This document shows, piece by piece, positions 9,520-18,404 of a stretch of 64,000 bases of DNA; the first letter of the stretch is position 1, and every line of letters starts with the position of its first letter. Below the pieces are notes generated by a model. It did no database searches. It was not told the origin of the DNA and was given only the letters and a program-made list of their open reading frames with translations. A program made the translations under genes and the position numbers. This DNA comes from Sphingomonas gellani (GTDB taxonomy: Bacteria > Pseudomonadota > Alphaproteobacteria > Sphingomonadales > Sphingomonadaceae): NCBI RefSeq assembly GCF_900110035.1, contig NZ_FOCF01000003.1, positions 310,001 through 374,000 on the forward strand, given 5' to 3'.

Positions 9520-10200
9520 CAGCCCCATCTCGACGATCTCGATCCCGGCGCCATGCGCATCGCCGTTGACGCCGCCCAGCCGCGCACGCAGCCAGCCGAG
9601 ATAGCCGGCGATCAGCGCGAATGCGGCGAGGAGGAAGGGGGCCGCGACCGCGCCGGCGAGCAGCAGCAGTGCCCAGCCGATCAGGTCGCGCCTGCGCACG
9701 GCGGTGGCGACACGCGCACCCAGCCCCGGCTTCAACGGTGGAAGCAGCCGCGCCCAGAGCAGCGGGCCAATGCGCGAGGCAAAGGGTATAAGCGCGACCG
9801 GCCACCATCCGAGCGGCAACAGCGCGTGCAACAGGACCAGCTTTGCGAGTAGCTGCATGACGAGCGCGACGACGCCGAAGCTGCCGACATGCGGGTCCGC
9901 CATGACGGCGATCAGACGGTCGCGATCCCCGTGCGCGGCGCCCAGCCCGTCGGCCAGGTCGGCCAAGCCGTCAAGGTGCAGCGCCCCGGTGACGCCGACC
10001 CATGTCGCCAGCGCGGCGAGCGCCCCGACCCATGGCTCCACCTGCATGCCCAACCAGCCCGCGCCCGCGACGAGCATGCCGATGACCAGCCCGACCAGCG
10101 GGTAGCAGCGGATCGCGGTGGCGAAGTCCGCATCCGTGGCGACAAGTGCCGGCACGGGCAGGCGGGTCAGGAAGCCGAGGGCGAGCAGGAAGCCCCTCAT
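9487..10200 (-). CDS. cobS: Adenosylcobinamide-GDP ribazoletransferase (cobalamin synthase)
   Basis: A 237-residue polytopic membrane enzyme that joins AdoCbi-GDP and alpha-ribazole (phosphate) to make the final cobalamin (CobS, or CobV in Pseudomonas). The N-terminus GFLTRLPVP and the metal-binding signature [14 protein letters not shown], followed by ADPHVGSFG, are diagnostic. Hydrophobic segments cover most of the protein. The start overlaps the stop of the upstream phosphatase as ATGA. It is the last gene of the cbtB-led operon and collides tail-to-tail with cobQ. Confidence 0.95.
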   Translation of the reverse strand: MRGFLLALGFLTRLPVPALVATDADFATAIRCYPLVGLVIGMLVAGAGWLGMQVEPWVGALAALATWVGVTGALHLDGLADLADGLGAAHGDRDRLIAVMADPHVGSFGVVALVMQLLAKLVLLHALLPLGWWPVALIPFASRIGPLLWARLLPPLKPGLGARVATAVRRRDLIGWALLLLAGAVAAPFLLAAFALIAGYLGWLRARLGGVNGDAHGAGIEIVEMGLLLAAVIVGTP

Positions 10201-10784
10201 CGCCGGGCGCCCTCATCCGACGACAGCGCGACGATCTGCCCGCTCGGCGCCGCCTCCTGCCACAGCCGGAGCGTGACGACGCAGGCATAAGGCAGGGCGA
10301 ATGCCCAAGTCTGTCGCACGTCGAACCCGCATGCGGCGGACAGCGCGGCACGTATGGCGCCCGCGTGCGTGACCACCAGCGTTTGGTCGGCAAGATCGTC
10401 CAGCGCGGCGGAGACCCGCGCGACTAGCTCGGACCAGCGTTCCCCATCCGGTGGCGGACGGGCATCCGGGTCGTCCCAGAAGCGGCCCAGCGTCGCCTGG
10501 TCGACATCGCCTGCGCTGCATCCGTCCCATGCGCCGAAGTCGAGTTCGCGCCAGCGTGGATCGACGGCCACGGTGCGGTTCATCCCCGCCGCGATGGCCT
10601 GGGCACAGGTCCGTGCGCGCGCCAGGTCCGACGCAAGGACGCTTTCGAAAGACAGGGCCGCAGCGGCATCTACGCAGGCGGCCACGCCCTGCGCAGTCAC
10701 CGCGCAGTCCGTGCGTCCCAGCATGCGCTCCGTCAGCACGGGTTCGCCGTGACGCATCAGGTGCACGACGCGCGGGTTCGTCAC
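10197..10784 (-). CDS. cobC: Histidine phosphatase, alpha-ribazole phosphatase-like
   Basis: A 195-residue phosphoglycerate-mutase-fold phosphatase. The phosphohistidine motif LMRHGEP gives His12 as nucleophile; DLARARTCAQAIA and VVTHAGAIRAAL supply the other conserved Arg and His. The expected role is to remove phosphate from alpha-ribazole-5'-phosphate or adenosylcobalamin-5'-phosphate in nucleotide-loop assembly (CobC of Salmonella). It sits between cobT and cobS with ATGA overlaps on both sides, which supports that role. A second, degenerate family member is at 13967-14530. Confidence 0.88.
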   Translation of the reverse strand: MTNPRVVHLMRHGEPVLTERMLGRTDCAVTAQGVAACVDAAAALSFESVLASDLARARTCAQAIAAGMNRTVAVDPRWRELDFGAWDGCSAGDVDQATLGRFWDDPDARPPPDGERWSELVARVSAALDDLADQTLVVTHAGAIRAALSAACGFDVRQTWAFALPYACVVTLRLWQEAAPSGQIVALSSDEGARR

Positions 10785-11794
10785 GCGGTCGCCACGCCCG
10801 CCTCGGCAAAGGTCGCCATGCCCGCATGTGCGGCAAGCGCCGATCGAACGACGCAGGCGGCGACGGCGCCCCCGCTGCCCTCACCCAGTCGCATGCCGAG
10901 CGACAGCAACGGATCGAGGCTCAGCCGGTCGAGCAACCGCCTGTGTCCGGGCTCCGCCGATACGTGCCCTGCCACACAATGGTCGACGATCGCAGGGTTG
11001 GCGGCAGCGAGCGGGGCGATCGCGGCGGTGCAGATGAAGCCGTCGAGCATGACCGGAACGCCCACGCGCCGTGCCGCCACGACCGCACCGGCGATCGCCG
11101 CGATCTCCCGCCCGCCCAGCCGGCGCAGCGTCTCGAACGAATCGCCCTTCGCGTCGCCGTGGCGTGCCATGGCGGCAGTTACCGCGTGCCGCTTGGCGGC
11201 GAGTGCGGCGCCCTCGACGCCTGTGCCCGGCCCGACCCAGTCGTCGGCATCGCCGCCGAAACTTGCAAGCGCCAGCGCGGCGGCGGCGGTCGAGTTGGCG
11301 ATGCCCATCTCGCCCAGGACGATCAGGTCCAGTTCCGGATTGACGGCGGCGGCACCCGCGTTCAGCGCCGCCAGGCACTCCGCCTCGGTCATCGCAGGGG
11401 CCTCGACGATGTCGGCGGTCGGTCGATCCAGATCGAGCGGCACGACGCGCAGCTGCAGTCCCGCCGCGGCGGCCAGCGCGTTGATCGCCGCACCGCCTCG
11501 ATCGAAATTCGCCACCATCTGCGCGGTGACGGACGGGGGAAAGGCGCTGACTCCGCGTGCGGCGACGCCGTGATTGCCGGCGAAGACGACCACGCGGCCG
11601 CGATCCAGAGTCGGAATGGCGCGCCGCTGCCACCCGGCCATGAAGGTCGCGATGTCCTCCAGCCGGCCGAGCGACCCCGGCGGCTTGGTCAGCTGTGCCT
11701 GGCGCGCCTTCGCAGCGGCACGGCTGTGCCCGTCCGGCAGCGGCAAATCGTGCAGCGCGGCGGCGAAGGCCGCGGGCGTGGCGAACGCGATCAT
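10781..11794 (-). CDS. cobT: Nicotinate-nucleotide--dimethylbenzimidazole phosphoribosyltransferase
   Basis: A 337-residue enzyme that activates the lower ligand, moving phosphoribose from nicotinate mononucleotide to 5,6-dimethylbenzimidazole (CobT, or CobU in Pseudomonas). Typical stretches are LTKPPGSLGRLE near the N-terminus, VVVFAGNHGVAARGVSAFPP, and the C-terminal LGMRLGEGSGGAVA, whose Glu is the catalytic base in the family. ATG 11794 gives the standard N-terminus and overlaps the DUF1636 stop. This gene is not the cobaltochelatase subunit that is also called CobT. Confidence 0.95.
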   Translation of the reverse strand: MIAFATPAAFAAALHDLPLPDGHSRAAAKARQAQLTKPPGSLGRLEDIATFMAGWQRRAIPTLDRGRVVVFAGNHGVAARGVSAFPPSVTAQMVANFDRGGAAINALAAAAGLQLRVVPLDLDRPTADIVEAPAMTEAECLAALNAGAAAVNPELDLIVLGEMGIANSTAAAALALASFGGDADDWVGPGTGVEGAALAAKRHAVTAAMARHGDAKGDSFETLRRLGGREIAAIAGAVVAARRVGVPVMLDGFICTAAIAPLAAANPAIVDHCVAGHVSAEPGHRRLLDRLSLDPLLSLGMRLGEGSGGAVAACVVRSALAAHAGMATFAEAGVATA

Positions 11795-12201
11795 TCGACG
11801 ATGAACCCTTCCGGAGGCGTGCGGGTGATGAAATGACCCTTCACTCCCGCCGGCCATTGCTTGAAGGGCACCTGCCCGGCCTCGCTGTCGGCGTAGAGCG
11901 CGGCATATTCCAGGATCGCGCGCGCGGCATCGGCATCGGGTGCGAAGCGGCCGAGCACATAGCCGACCTTTCCGGCGGCGCGCAGGTGCACCGTGCAGAA
12001 CTCGGCACAGGCGAACAGGCACGGCATCTCCTGCACCGCGAGGTGGGCCAGCGCGGGGTCGGCGGCCTGCGCGGCGCGCAACGCCTGCACCAGCAGCGCG
12101 CCGCCACGGCGACCCTCGGCATCCTCGCGCGCATCGGTGGACAGGCGACAGGTGTTGCACGCGACCACGGCGGGTCCGCGCGTGACGGGGTCCAGCTTCA
12201 T
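11791..12201 (-). CDS. DUF1636 family protein with five cysteines
   Basis: A 136-residue protein of the DUF1636 family, found in cobalamin clusters of alphaproteobacteria but without a settled function. It carries CNTC at residues 15-18 and CLFACAEFC at 61-69, five cysteines in a spacing that resembles thioredoxin-like [2Fe-2S] ferredoxins or a metal-binding site. There is no signal peptide. It overlaps cobO upstream and cobT downstream by 4 bp each, so it is translated with corrinoid enzymes. Electron transfer or cobalt handling are reasonable ideas but unproven. Confidence 0.85.
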   Translation of the reverse strand: MKLDPVTRGPAVVACNTCRLSTDAREDAEGRRGGALLVQALRAAQAADPALAHLAVQEMPCLFACAEFCTVHLRAAGKVGYVLGRFAPDADAARAILEYAALYADSEAGQVPFKQWPAGVKGHFITRTPPEGFIVE

Positions 12202-12812
12202 CAGAATTCGATCCCTGCCTGGGCCTTGATGCCGCCGCGGAACGGGTGCTTCACCTGAGTCATCTCGGTGACCAGGTCGGCGGCGTCGATCAGCGCCTGT
12301 GGCGCGTTGCGGCCGGTGACGACGACATGCGTCATCGGCGGGCGGGCGTTCGCCGCCTCCAGCACCTCGTCGACGGGCAGATAGTCGTAGCGCAGCACGA
12401 TGTTGAGCTCGTCCGCGATCACCAGCGCATAGGCGGGATCGGCGATCATCCGCTTCACCTCGTCCCAGGCGGTACGGGCGACCGCGATGTCGCGCGCGCG
12501 ATCCTGCGTGTCCCAGGTGAAGCCCTCACCCATCGGGCGAAACTCGACCAGATCCGGAAAGGCGTCGAAGATCGCGCGTTCGCCCGTCGCCATCGCGCCC
12601 TTCACGAACTGCACGATCCCGACCTTCATGCCGTGTCCCATGGCGCGCACGGCCATGCCGAATGCGGCGGTGGACTTGCCCTTGCCGGGGCCGGTGTGGA
12701 CGATCAGCAGGCCCTTCTCGCCCGTCTTCGTCGCCATCATGTCGCGGCGCGCGGCCTGGATGCGGCGCATCTTGTCGGCGTGGCGATCGTCGCGGTCGAA
12801 ATCGTCGGTCAC
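12201..12812 (-). CDS. cobO: Cob(I)yrinic acid a,c-diamide adenosyltransferase
   Basis: A 203-residue ATP:corrinoid adenosyltransferase of the CobA/CobO/BtuR type. It moves the 5'-deoxyadenosyl group of ATP to cob(I)yrinic acid diamide. The P-loop HTGPGKGKSTAAFG is followed by GIVQFVKG, WDTQDR, VIADELN and VVVTGRNAP, all standard. The start is GTG 12812 (V-T-D-D-F-D), overlapping the cbtA stop as GTGA. It needs cobalt in the +1 state, yet the reductase CobR is not present in this window. Confidence 0.95.
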   Translation of the reverse strand: MTDDFDRDDRHADKMRRIQAARRDMMATKTGEKGLLIVHTGPGKGKSTAAFGMAVRAMGHGMKVGIVQFVKGAMATGERAIFDAFPDLVEFRPMGEGFTWDTQDRARDIAVARTAWDEVKRMIADPAYALVIADELNIVLRYDYLPVDEVLEAANARPPMTHVVVTGRNAPQALIDAADLVTEMTQVKHPFRGGIKAQAGIEF

Positions 12813-13522
12813 GACCGGTATCCTTGCGCCGTCACGCGTTCGGCGGCGCGGCCGAACAGGTCCGCGGTCGCCAACCAGAACACCCCCTGCGTCCCGAGCG
12901 AGGCCAGGCGGAACTGCCACAGCAGCGATGCGGGGAAGTCGGCCGGCACTTCGTCCACCACGGGCAACAGCCATTGGCCGATCGCCACCAGCCCGACATA
13001 CGTCGCCAGCGAAAGCAACATCCGGTCGAGCAGGCCCGTGCGGCCCCCCAATCGACCGAACGCCCATGCCGCGCCCGTGGCCGCCGCACCCGACAGCGCG
13101 AGCATGGTGAAATAGGCCGCGGTGCGCATCCGCACCGTTTCGTGCAGGCCGACGGCCGGCGGGGTGGGCGGATATTTGATCGCCGGCACCAGCACGACGA
13201 CTACAAAGGCGCCAACCGCCAGCAGCAGCGCCAGCGCGCGCGGCGACAGGCCGGCGACGCGGCCGTACAGGCCGGCGAACAGGATCGCGAACACGCCGCC
13301 CGATGCCGTGCCGTACAGCCCCATCGCGGTGAACAGGCCCCAGCTTTTCTGGGTCGCGCGGCTGACGATCTCCGGCTCCGCGGCCGCGCCCATCGCGTGA
13401 TGCGCCTCCAGCGCGATGGCGGCGTCGATATGCGGCTCAGCGAACAACAGGGCGAAGGTCGCGGCGATCAACGCCCCGACCAGTCCGGCGAGCATCCCCC
13501 GCCAGAGCAACGATCTGGTCAT
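12809..13522 (-). CDS. cbtA: CbtA-family cobalt transporter subunit
   Basis: A 237-residue membrane protein with about five hydrophobic segments (LLWRGMLAGLVGALIAATFA, GGVFAILFAGLYG, LALLLAVGAFVVVVLVPAI, and others). EPHIDAAI near residue 29 and KYPPTPPAV are typical of CbtA. CbtAB was defined by its association with cobalamin riboswitches and is thought to bring cobalt into the cell. It lies 18 bp downstream of cbtB and overlaps cobO, so uptake and corrin adenosylation share a transcript. Confidence 0.9.
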   Translation of the reverse strand: MTRSLLWRGMLAGLVGALIAATFALLFAEPHIDAAIALEAHHAMGAAAEPEIVSRATQKSWGLFTAMGLYGTASGGVFAILFAGLYGRVAGLSPRALALLLAVGAFVVVVLVPAIKYPPTPPAVGLHETVRMRTAAYFTMLALSGAAATGAAWAFGRLGGRTGLLDRMLLSLATYVGLVAIGQWLLPVVDEVPADFPASLLWQFRLASLGTQGVFWLATADLFGRAAERVTAQGYRS

Positions 13523-13540
13523 GTGACGTCCCCGCCAGGA

Positions 13541-13765
13541 TCAGTGGCAGGGAAAGCCGAGCAGGTGCCGCCCGTCATGCACATATTCGTGCACCGACTT
13601 GCCGTCGAACAGGGCGAACGCGCCCTGCTCCGTGCTGACGAAATACAGCAGGATCAATGCGACCACCGCGGCGAACACCGCCCATGGCGCAATTTCGGCC
13701 AGCGGGATCGGGCGGGTGGAGGAGACGAACGGGCCGGGGTGAATAGCGGCGCGGGTGGTGGTCAT
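13541..13765 (-). CDS. cbtB: CbtB-family small cobalt transporter subunit
   Basis: A 74-residue protein with one transmembrane helix (EIAPWAVFAAVVALILLYFV) and a C-terminal histidine-rich tail, VHEYVHDGRHLLGFPCH, the probable cobalt site of CbtB proteins. ATG 13765 follows GGCAGGAG. It is the first gene behind the compact cobalamin riboswitch at 13814-13907. A short hairpin (CCGGG/CCCGG, about 13779-13796) lies just before the ribosome-binding site and may belong to the expression platform. Confidence 0.92.
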   Translation of the reverse strand: MTTTRAAIHPGPFVSSTRPIPLAEIAPWAVFAAVVALILLYFVSTEQGAFALFDGKSVHEYVHDGRHLLGFPCH

Positions 13766-13813
13766 GACATCGCTCCTGCCGGGAAGACGCGCCCGGTTCG
13801 GGTGGGGGGTGAA

Positions 13814-13907
13814 GGCGCCGGGCGGGGTCTGGCTCTCGACAGGCGTGGGCCCGTCGATCACAGTGGCGCGACCGCGCCGGTATCGCACCGGCTTCCCGCC
13901 CGGCTCC
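13814..13907 (-). promoter_or_regulatory. Cobalamin riboswitch, compact form, upstream of cbtB
   Basis: On the minus strand the closing stem is nearly perfect: GGAGCCGGGCGG at 13907-13896 pairs with CCGCCCGGCGCC at 13825-13814. Inside it are the conserved GGGAAGCCGGTGCGATACCGG core, the B12 box GCCACTG, a TCGACGGG/CCTGTCGA hairpin and GAGCCAGA. The aptamer is only about 94 nt, shorter than the one near 28.5 kb. It lies about 48 nt before the cbtB start codon. Cobalamin binding is expected to lower expression of the cbtB-to-cobS operon. Effector preference (adenosyl or methyl form) cannot be read directly. Confidence 0.9.
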
Positions 13908-13966
13908 GATGCGACGGGGTGTGCAGGCTGGACCAGGACACGTCAACCGCCCAAGAGCATTCGCGC

Positions 13967-14530
13967 ATGACGACCCGCTTGATCCTGATGTGCGCCGGCG
14001 CCACGCCCTCGACACGGGCGGCGCGATTTCCCGACCCGGCCGAGGCGCTGGACGAGGGCGGCAGGGCCAAGGTGCGGGCGATGACGCGCACATGGCCCAT
14101 GACGGCGCGGAGCGTTGTGAGCCCCGCCGTTGCTGCGCAGGAGACAGCGGATCTGTTGGGGATCGGCGGACAGGTGGAGCCGGCATTGCGTGACATGGAC
14201 GCCGGCGGTTGGGCCGGGCGTGGCATGGAGGAAATAGGCGAGGCGGCACTCGCCGGCTGGCTCGCCGCGCCGGAACTGGGCGCGCCGGGTGGAGAGGGCT
14301 TGGCGGCCGTGCGTGCGCGGGTGGGTGCGTGGCTCGACGCGCTGGAGCCGGGTTGGGTGGTCGTGGTCACCCACGCAGCGGTGATCCGCGCGGCGGTCGC
14401 CCACGCGCTCGCGATCCCCGACGCGGCGGTGTTCGCGATCGATGTGGCGCCCCTGACCCGCGTGGCGCTGTCGCGGCATGGCAGGTGGCGCTTGCAGGAG
14501 CTGGGACCGGGGGCGAGCATCGGCGGCTGA
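13967..14530 (+). CDS. Histidine-phosphatase-fold protein lacking the RHG catalytic motif
   Basis: A 187-residue protein with the phosphoglycerate-mutase fold: the distal motif VVVTHAAVIRAAV is intact. The place of the usual RHG nucleophile is taken by C9-A10-G11 (LILMCAGAT), and the Arg of the RARET region is replaced (SPAVAAQETADLLG). It should therefore not form a phosphohistidine. ATG 13967 is divergent from cbtB, with the riboswitch leader between them. A role in the cobalamin pathway as a binding or regulatory protein is inferred from position only. Confidence 0.8.
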   Translation: MTTRLILMCAGATPSTRAARFPDPAEALDEGGRAKVRAMTRTWPMTARSVVSPAVAAQETADLLGIGGQVEPALRDMDAGGWAGRGMEEIGEAALAGWLAAPELGAPGGEGLAAVRARVGAWLDALEPGWVVVVTHAAVIRAAVAHALAIPDAAVFAIDVAPLTRVALSRHGRWRLQELGPGASIGG

Positions 14531-14804
14531 GGATATGGCCGCCCGGCGGCGACGATCGGGTTCGCGCCGCGCCATCCCGATGATTGGCTTAGGAACGGAA
14601 TGGCAGCGCGGGGTAGCGTTCGGATTCGAATACGCGGCGCGGGCGCAGGAGCTGCCAAGCCGGCGCTTCTGCGCGTCGTCGCGCCCCGTGACATTTGGCG
14701 GCTGCGGGTCCGTGAGCCTTCTGGGACACCACACCGGGGCGTCTAGTGCCTGCCGGCAGGACGTGTCGCGGGGGATCGCTCGTCGAATGATCCGCCGCGC
14801 GCGC
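14531..14804. other. Gap between the degenerate phosphatase and cobF
   Basis: This stretch of about 275 bp holds no convincing gene. The one structure noted is a 12-bp self-complementary run, CCTGCCGGCAGG, at 14749-14760, about 45 bp beyond the cobF stop on the minus strand. No U-tract follows it, so a terminator role is weak. Confidence 0.35.
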
Positions 14805-15560
14805 TCAGCCGACGCCCCGCCGCAAGAGATAGGTGTCCATGATCCAGCCATGCTCTGCGCGCAGCGCGGCGCGGCGGGTGCGGATCGGGGCGGCGATCTC
14901 GCCCAGTGGGCCGGCGGCGAGCGCCTGTTGCGGCATGCCGAGATACGCGCCCCACCACATGTGGATGCCATCGGGATCGATCGTGTCGAACGCGCACTGA
15001 CCGTCCAGCATCACGGCCAGGCTGTCGAAGCCGGTCGGCCAGCCATCCTGCGCCAGGCGGCGGCCGGTGGTCACCGCCACCGGCGCGCCGAGCGTGTTGA
15101 GCGGGATCGCATGCGCGGCGGTCAACGCCTGCAGGCTGGTGATGCCGGGCAGGACGTCGACCCGAACGCCCATGCCCCGCGCGCGCAGCCGCTCCGTGAT
15201 GCGCAGCGTGGAATCGTACAGCGACGGATCGCCCCACACGAGCAGCGCGAGCCGACCGCCATCCGGCAGGTGCGCGGCGACCGCCCCTGCCCATGCGTCC
15301 GCGATCGAGTCGTGCCATTGCTCTACGCCGGGCAGGTACGGCGCCGCTGCGTCACGCCGCGGCAGGTCGAAGATCGCGACGCGGCTGCGGTCGCCGAGCA
15401 CCGCGTCGCACAGCGCCAGGCGCAGGTCGAGCAGGTCGGCGGTGTCGGCCCTCTTGCGTGGCAGCAGGATCAGATCGGCGTCCCGCATCGCGCGCTCCCC
15501 CGCGCGGGTCAGGTGGTCCGGATTGCCCGTGCCGATGCCGATCAGTTGCAGGTCGATCAT
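14805..15560 (-). CDS. cobF: Precorrin-6A synthase (deacetylating), C1-methyltransferase
   Basis: A 251-residue SAM-dependent methyltransferase of the tetrapyrrole methylase fold. CobF methylates C1 of precorrin-5 and removes the extruded acetyl group; it is specific to the aerobic pathway. Motifs are IGIGTGNPDHLT at the N-terminus, LLVWGDPSLYDST and VLPGITSLQALTAAHAIPLN. It ends the cobL-to-cobF run, starting with an ATGA overlap on cobA. Its presence is a strong marker of oxygen-dependent cobalamin synthesis. Confidence 0.95.
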   Translation of the reverse strand: MIDLQLIGIGTGNPDHLTRAGERAMRDADLILLPRKRADTADLLDLRLALCDAVLGDRSRVAIFDLPRRDAAAPYLPGVEQWHDSIADAWAGAVAAHLPDGGRLALLVWGDPSLYDSTLRITERLRARGMGVRVDVLPGITSLQALTAAHAIPLNTLGAPVAVTTGRRLAQDGWPTGFDSLAVMLDGQCAFDTIDPDGIHMWWGAYLGMPQQALAAGPLGEIAAPIRTRRAALRAEHGWIMDTYLLRRGVG

Positions 15561-16297
15561 GCCTCCTCCAGCAGGGGGCCGTAGAGGATCAGCGCTGGTG
15601 CATCCGACACGCCCGCGCGCAATCGCTCCGCCAGGGCGGTGATGGTGGTGCGGGTCAGCCGCTGGTCGGGATGGCCGACCTGTTCGGCCAGCAGCGCTGG
15701 CGTATCGCCGGGCAGGCCATGCGCGGCGAGGTCGTCTGCCAGGACGGGAAAGGTCCGCTTCGGCATGAAGACCACGGTAATCGCCTGGCCATCGGCGAGC
15801 GCGGCCATGTTGCGCGAAGCCGGCAGCGTTCCGGTCGCGTCGTGGCCGGTGACGAACTGGACCCGCCGCGCCGATTCGCGCCGGGTGAGCGGAATTGCGG
15901 CCACGGCGGCGGCGGCCTGTGCCGCGCTGATGCCGGGCACGATCTCGAACCCGATGCCGGCATCGCGCAGCGCGGCGATCTCCTCCTCCAGCCGCCCGAA
16001 GATGCCGGGATCGCCGGCCTTCAGCCGCACGACGCGGGCGCCGGAACGCGCATGCGCGACCAGCAGCGCGGAGACATGCCGCTGGCTGGGCGAGGGGCGG
16101 CCGGCCCGCTTGCCGACCGCGACCAAGTCGGCGCCGCTGCGCACATGGGCCAGCACCGGACCGGACGAAAGGTCGTCGAACAACACCACGTCCGCCCGGC
16201 GCAGCCGATCGACCGCCTTCAGCGTCAGCAGCTCCGGGTCGCCCGGCCCGGCCCCGACGAAGCTGACCACCGGGTCGCTGTCGCCATCCCGGATCAT
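15557..16297 (-). CDS. cobA: Uroporphyrinogen-III C-methyltransferase
   Basis: A 246-residue single-domain SUMT that adds methyl groups at C2 and C7 of uroporphyrinogen III to give precorrin-2, the entry step of corrin synthesis. Motifs are VGAGPGDPELLTLKA, VLFDDLSS, RLKAGDPGIFGR and the region VPGISAAQAAAAVAAIPLTRR. It lacks the dehydrogenase/ferrochelatase part of CysG, consistent with a dedicated cobalamin role. It overlaps cobB upstream and cobF downstream by 4 bp. Confidence 0.95.
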   Translation of the reverse strand: MIRDGDSDPVVSFVGAGPGDPELLTLKAVDRLRRADVVLFDDLSSGPVLAHVRSGADLVAVGKRAGRPSPSQRHVSALLVAHARSGARVVRLKAGDPGIFGRLEEEIAALRDAGIGFEIVPGISAAQAAAAVAAIPLTRRESARRVQFVTGHDATGTLPASRNMAALADGQAITVVFMPKRTFPVLADDLAAHGLPGDTPALLAEQVGHPDQRLTRTTITALAERLRAGVSDAPALILYGPLLEEA

Positions 16298-17622
16298 GCC
16301 ACCGCCGCGATCAGGTGGAAGAAGGTGCCCGAGACCCGCCCGCGCCAGGAACCGGTGTCGGCGATCGCGTTGCCGTCCGCGTCGGTCACGTGCGCCAGGG
16401 CGGGGTCGGGCTGTTCGATGATGGTGGAGTAATGGAACTCATGTCCCGCCAGATGGGTGCCGACCGCCAGCGCTCCGACAGGAGCGGCAAGAACCGCACG
16501 GCGATAGCCCAGGTGCATGCGCCGGCTGGCATAGCTGGTGACGAGGCCGAGCAGTCCGGCCATGCGATGACGGACGCCATCGGCATCTATCAACCCCTCT
16601 CCCAAAGCCATGTACCCGCCGCATTCGCCGTGGATCGGACGATCGGCGGCGTGCGCGTGAAGGCCGGCGCGGAATCGTTCGCAGGCCGCAAGGCGACCGG
16701 CATGAAGCTCGGGATACCCGCCCGGCAGCCAGACAAGGTCCGCGCGGAGGTCGGGTGCCTCGTCGGCGAGAGGGGAGAAGGGAACGATCTCCGCACCCGC
16801 CTCTCGCCACGCGTCGATCAGGTGCGGGTAGGTGAAGGAAAAGGCGGCGTCGCGCGCCAAGGCGATCCGCTGCGCCGGGGGCACGATGTTCGACACCGAC
16901 GCGGCGGCGCGCTCCGCCTCCGTCCCGGGCCGCGCGGACCATGCGGCGGCGTCGCGCAGCGCGGCCAGGTCTACATGCTCGGCCAGAAAGGCGGCATAGC
17001 CGGCGATCTTCGCGTCGAGGTCGGGATGCTCCACGGCCTGGACCAGCCCCAGATGGCGTTCGGGCAAGTGCAGGTCCCCGCGTCGCGGCAGGGCACCGAA
17101 GACGCGAATGCCCGCAGCCTCCATGCCGGCGCGCGCCAGGCGTTCGTGACGCGGGCTGGCGACGCGGTTCAGGATCACGCCGGCGACGCGCACCGCCGGG
17201 TCGAACCGCGCGAAGCCGAGCGCGGTGGCGGCCGCGGATTGCGCCTGGCCCGATACGTCGATGACCAGCACCACCGGCCAGCCGAACCGGGCGGCGATGT
17301 CGGCGCTGGCTCCGCTGCCAATCGCGCCGGCGCGCGCCACCCCGTCGAACAGGCCCATCGACCCCTCCGCCAGCACCATGTCGGCATCGTCGCCGCGCGC
17401 GGACAGCGCGTCGAGCAGCGACGGGGCCATTGCCCAGCTGTCCAGATTGAAGGACGGCCGGCCACTCGCCGCGCGGTGAAAGGCGGGATCGATATAATCC
17501 GGGCCGCTCTTGAACGGCTGCACCGCGACCCCGAGGTCGCGCAACGCGCGCAGCAGCCCCAGCATCACCGTTGTCTTGCCGGTGCCCGACGCGGGCGCCG
17601 CGATCATCAGGCCCGGGGTCAT
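16294..17622 (-). CDS. cobB: Hydrogenobyrinic acid a,c-diamide synthase (cobyrinate a,c-diamide synthase)
   Basis: A 442-residue glutamine amidotransferase. In the aerobic route it amidates the a and c carboxyls of hydrogenobyrinic acid before cobalt insertion. The N-terminal ATP-binding segment is [19 protein letters not shown] followed by [13 protein letters not shown]; the glutaminase domain has the catalytic Cys in [14 protein letters not shown] and a C-terminal GHEFHYS. ATG 17622 gives the standard start and overlaps the cobM stop. A long upstream extension of the frame overlaps cobM and is not coding. Confidence 0.95.
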   Translation of the reverse strand: MTPGLMIAAPASGTGKTTVMLGLLRALRDLGVAVQPFKSGPDYIDPAFHRAASGRPSFNLDSWAMAPSLLDALSARGDDADMVLAEGSMGLFDGVARAGAIGSGASADIAARFGWPVVLVIDVSGQAQSAAATALGFARFDPAVRVAGVILNRVASPRHERLARAGMEAAGIRVFGALPRRGDLHLPERHLGLVQAVEHPDLDAKIAGYAAFLAEHVDLAALRDAAAWSARPGTEAERAAASVSNIVPPAQRIALARDAAFSFTYPHLIDAWREAGAEIVPFSPLADEAPDLRADLVWLPGGYPELHAGRLAACERFRAGLHAHAADRPIHGECGGYMALGEGLIDADGVRHRMAGLLGLVTSYASRRMHLGYRRAVLAAPVGALAVGTHLAGHEFHYSTIIEQPDPALAHVTDADGNAIADTGSWRGRVSGTFFHLIAAVA

Positions 17623-18404
17623 GCGTCGTCCCCCGCAAAGCGCGACGCCGCCGATTGCGGGCGGAAGCGGCGGTCGTAGCTGGGGGCATACAGGCTGCTG
17701 TCGGCGAAGTCGTCCGCCGCAAGCACGGGACCGACCAGGATCAGCGCGGTACGCTCCGGCCCGCCCGATGCGGCCTCCGCAATGGTGGACAGCGTGGCTC
17801 GGACGATACGCTGGTCGGGCCAGCTCGCCCGCCAGACGATCGCGACCGGGCAATCGGGGCCGTGGGTGGCGGACAGCTCGGCCGCGATCTCCGCCAGGCG
17901 GTGGATCGACAGGTGGATGGCGAGCGTCGCGCCGGTGGCGGCGAAGGCGGCGAGCGTCTCGGCCGGGGGCATCGCGCTGGCGCGGCCGGAGGTGCGGGTC
18001 AGCACCACCGACTGGGCGAGGCCGGGCAGCGTCAGCTCCACCTCCAGCACGGCGGCCGCGGCGGCGAAGGCGGGCACCCCCGGCGTCACGTCGAAGGGGA
18101 TGTTCATCGCGCGCAGCCGCCGCAACTGCTCCCCCATCGCCGACCAGATCGACAGATCGCCCGAATGCAGCCGCGCGACGTCCAGGCCGGACGCGTGCGC
18201 GGCGGCGATCTCCGCGATGATCTGGTCGAGCGACAAGGGCGCGGTGTTCACGATGCGCGCACCCGGCGGGCAATGGTCGAGCAGCGCGGCGGGTACCAGC
18301 GAGCCAGCGTACAGGCAGACGGGCGAGGCGGCGATCAGATCGCGCCCGCGCAGGGTCAGCAGGTCGGCCGCGCCGGGGCCGGCGCCGATGAAGTGGACGG
18401 TCAT
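17619..18404 (-). CDS. cobM: Precorrin-4 C11-methyltransferase
   Basis: A 261-residue tetrapyrrole methylase. It begins [22 protein letters not shown] and contains [25 protein letters not shown] and [23 protein letters not shown], all typical of CobM/CbiF, which methylates C11 of precorrin-4 with SAM. The start overlaps the cobE stop and its own stop overlaps cobB, both as ATGA. The C-terminus is slightly longer than usual ([14 protein letters not shown]). Confidence 0.95.
   Translation of the reverse strand: MTVHFIGAGPGAADLLTLRGRDLIAASPVCLYAGSLVPAALLDHCPPGARIVNTAPLSLDQIIAEIAAAHASGLDVARLHSGDLSIWSAMGEQLRRLRAMNIPFDVTPGVPAFAAAAAVLEVELTLPGLAQSVVLTRTSGRASAMPPAETLAAFAATGATLAIHLSIHRLAEIAAELSATHGPDCPVAIVWRASWPDQRIVRATLSTIAEAASGGPERTALILVGPVLAADDFADSSLYAPSYDRRFRPQSAASRFAGDDA

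Noticed and set aside
10781..11794. cobT here as the missing cobaltochelatase subunit
   Set aside because: The sequence is the phosphoribosyltransferase (LGEGSGG, KPPGSLG), not the VWA-type chelatase protein of the same name.
14605..14640. A T-loop-like TTCGAAT on the minus strand, considered as the end of a tRNA
   Set aside because: The flanking 5-nt arms (GCGTA and CCGAA) do not pair, and no anticodon or acceptor stem could be found.
14749..14760. Palindrome CCTGCCGGCAGG as a cobF terminator
   Set aside because: No loop of suitable size and no U-tract on the minus strand.
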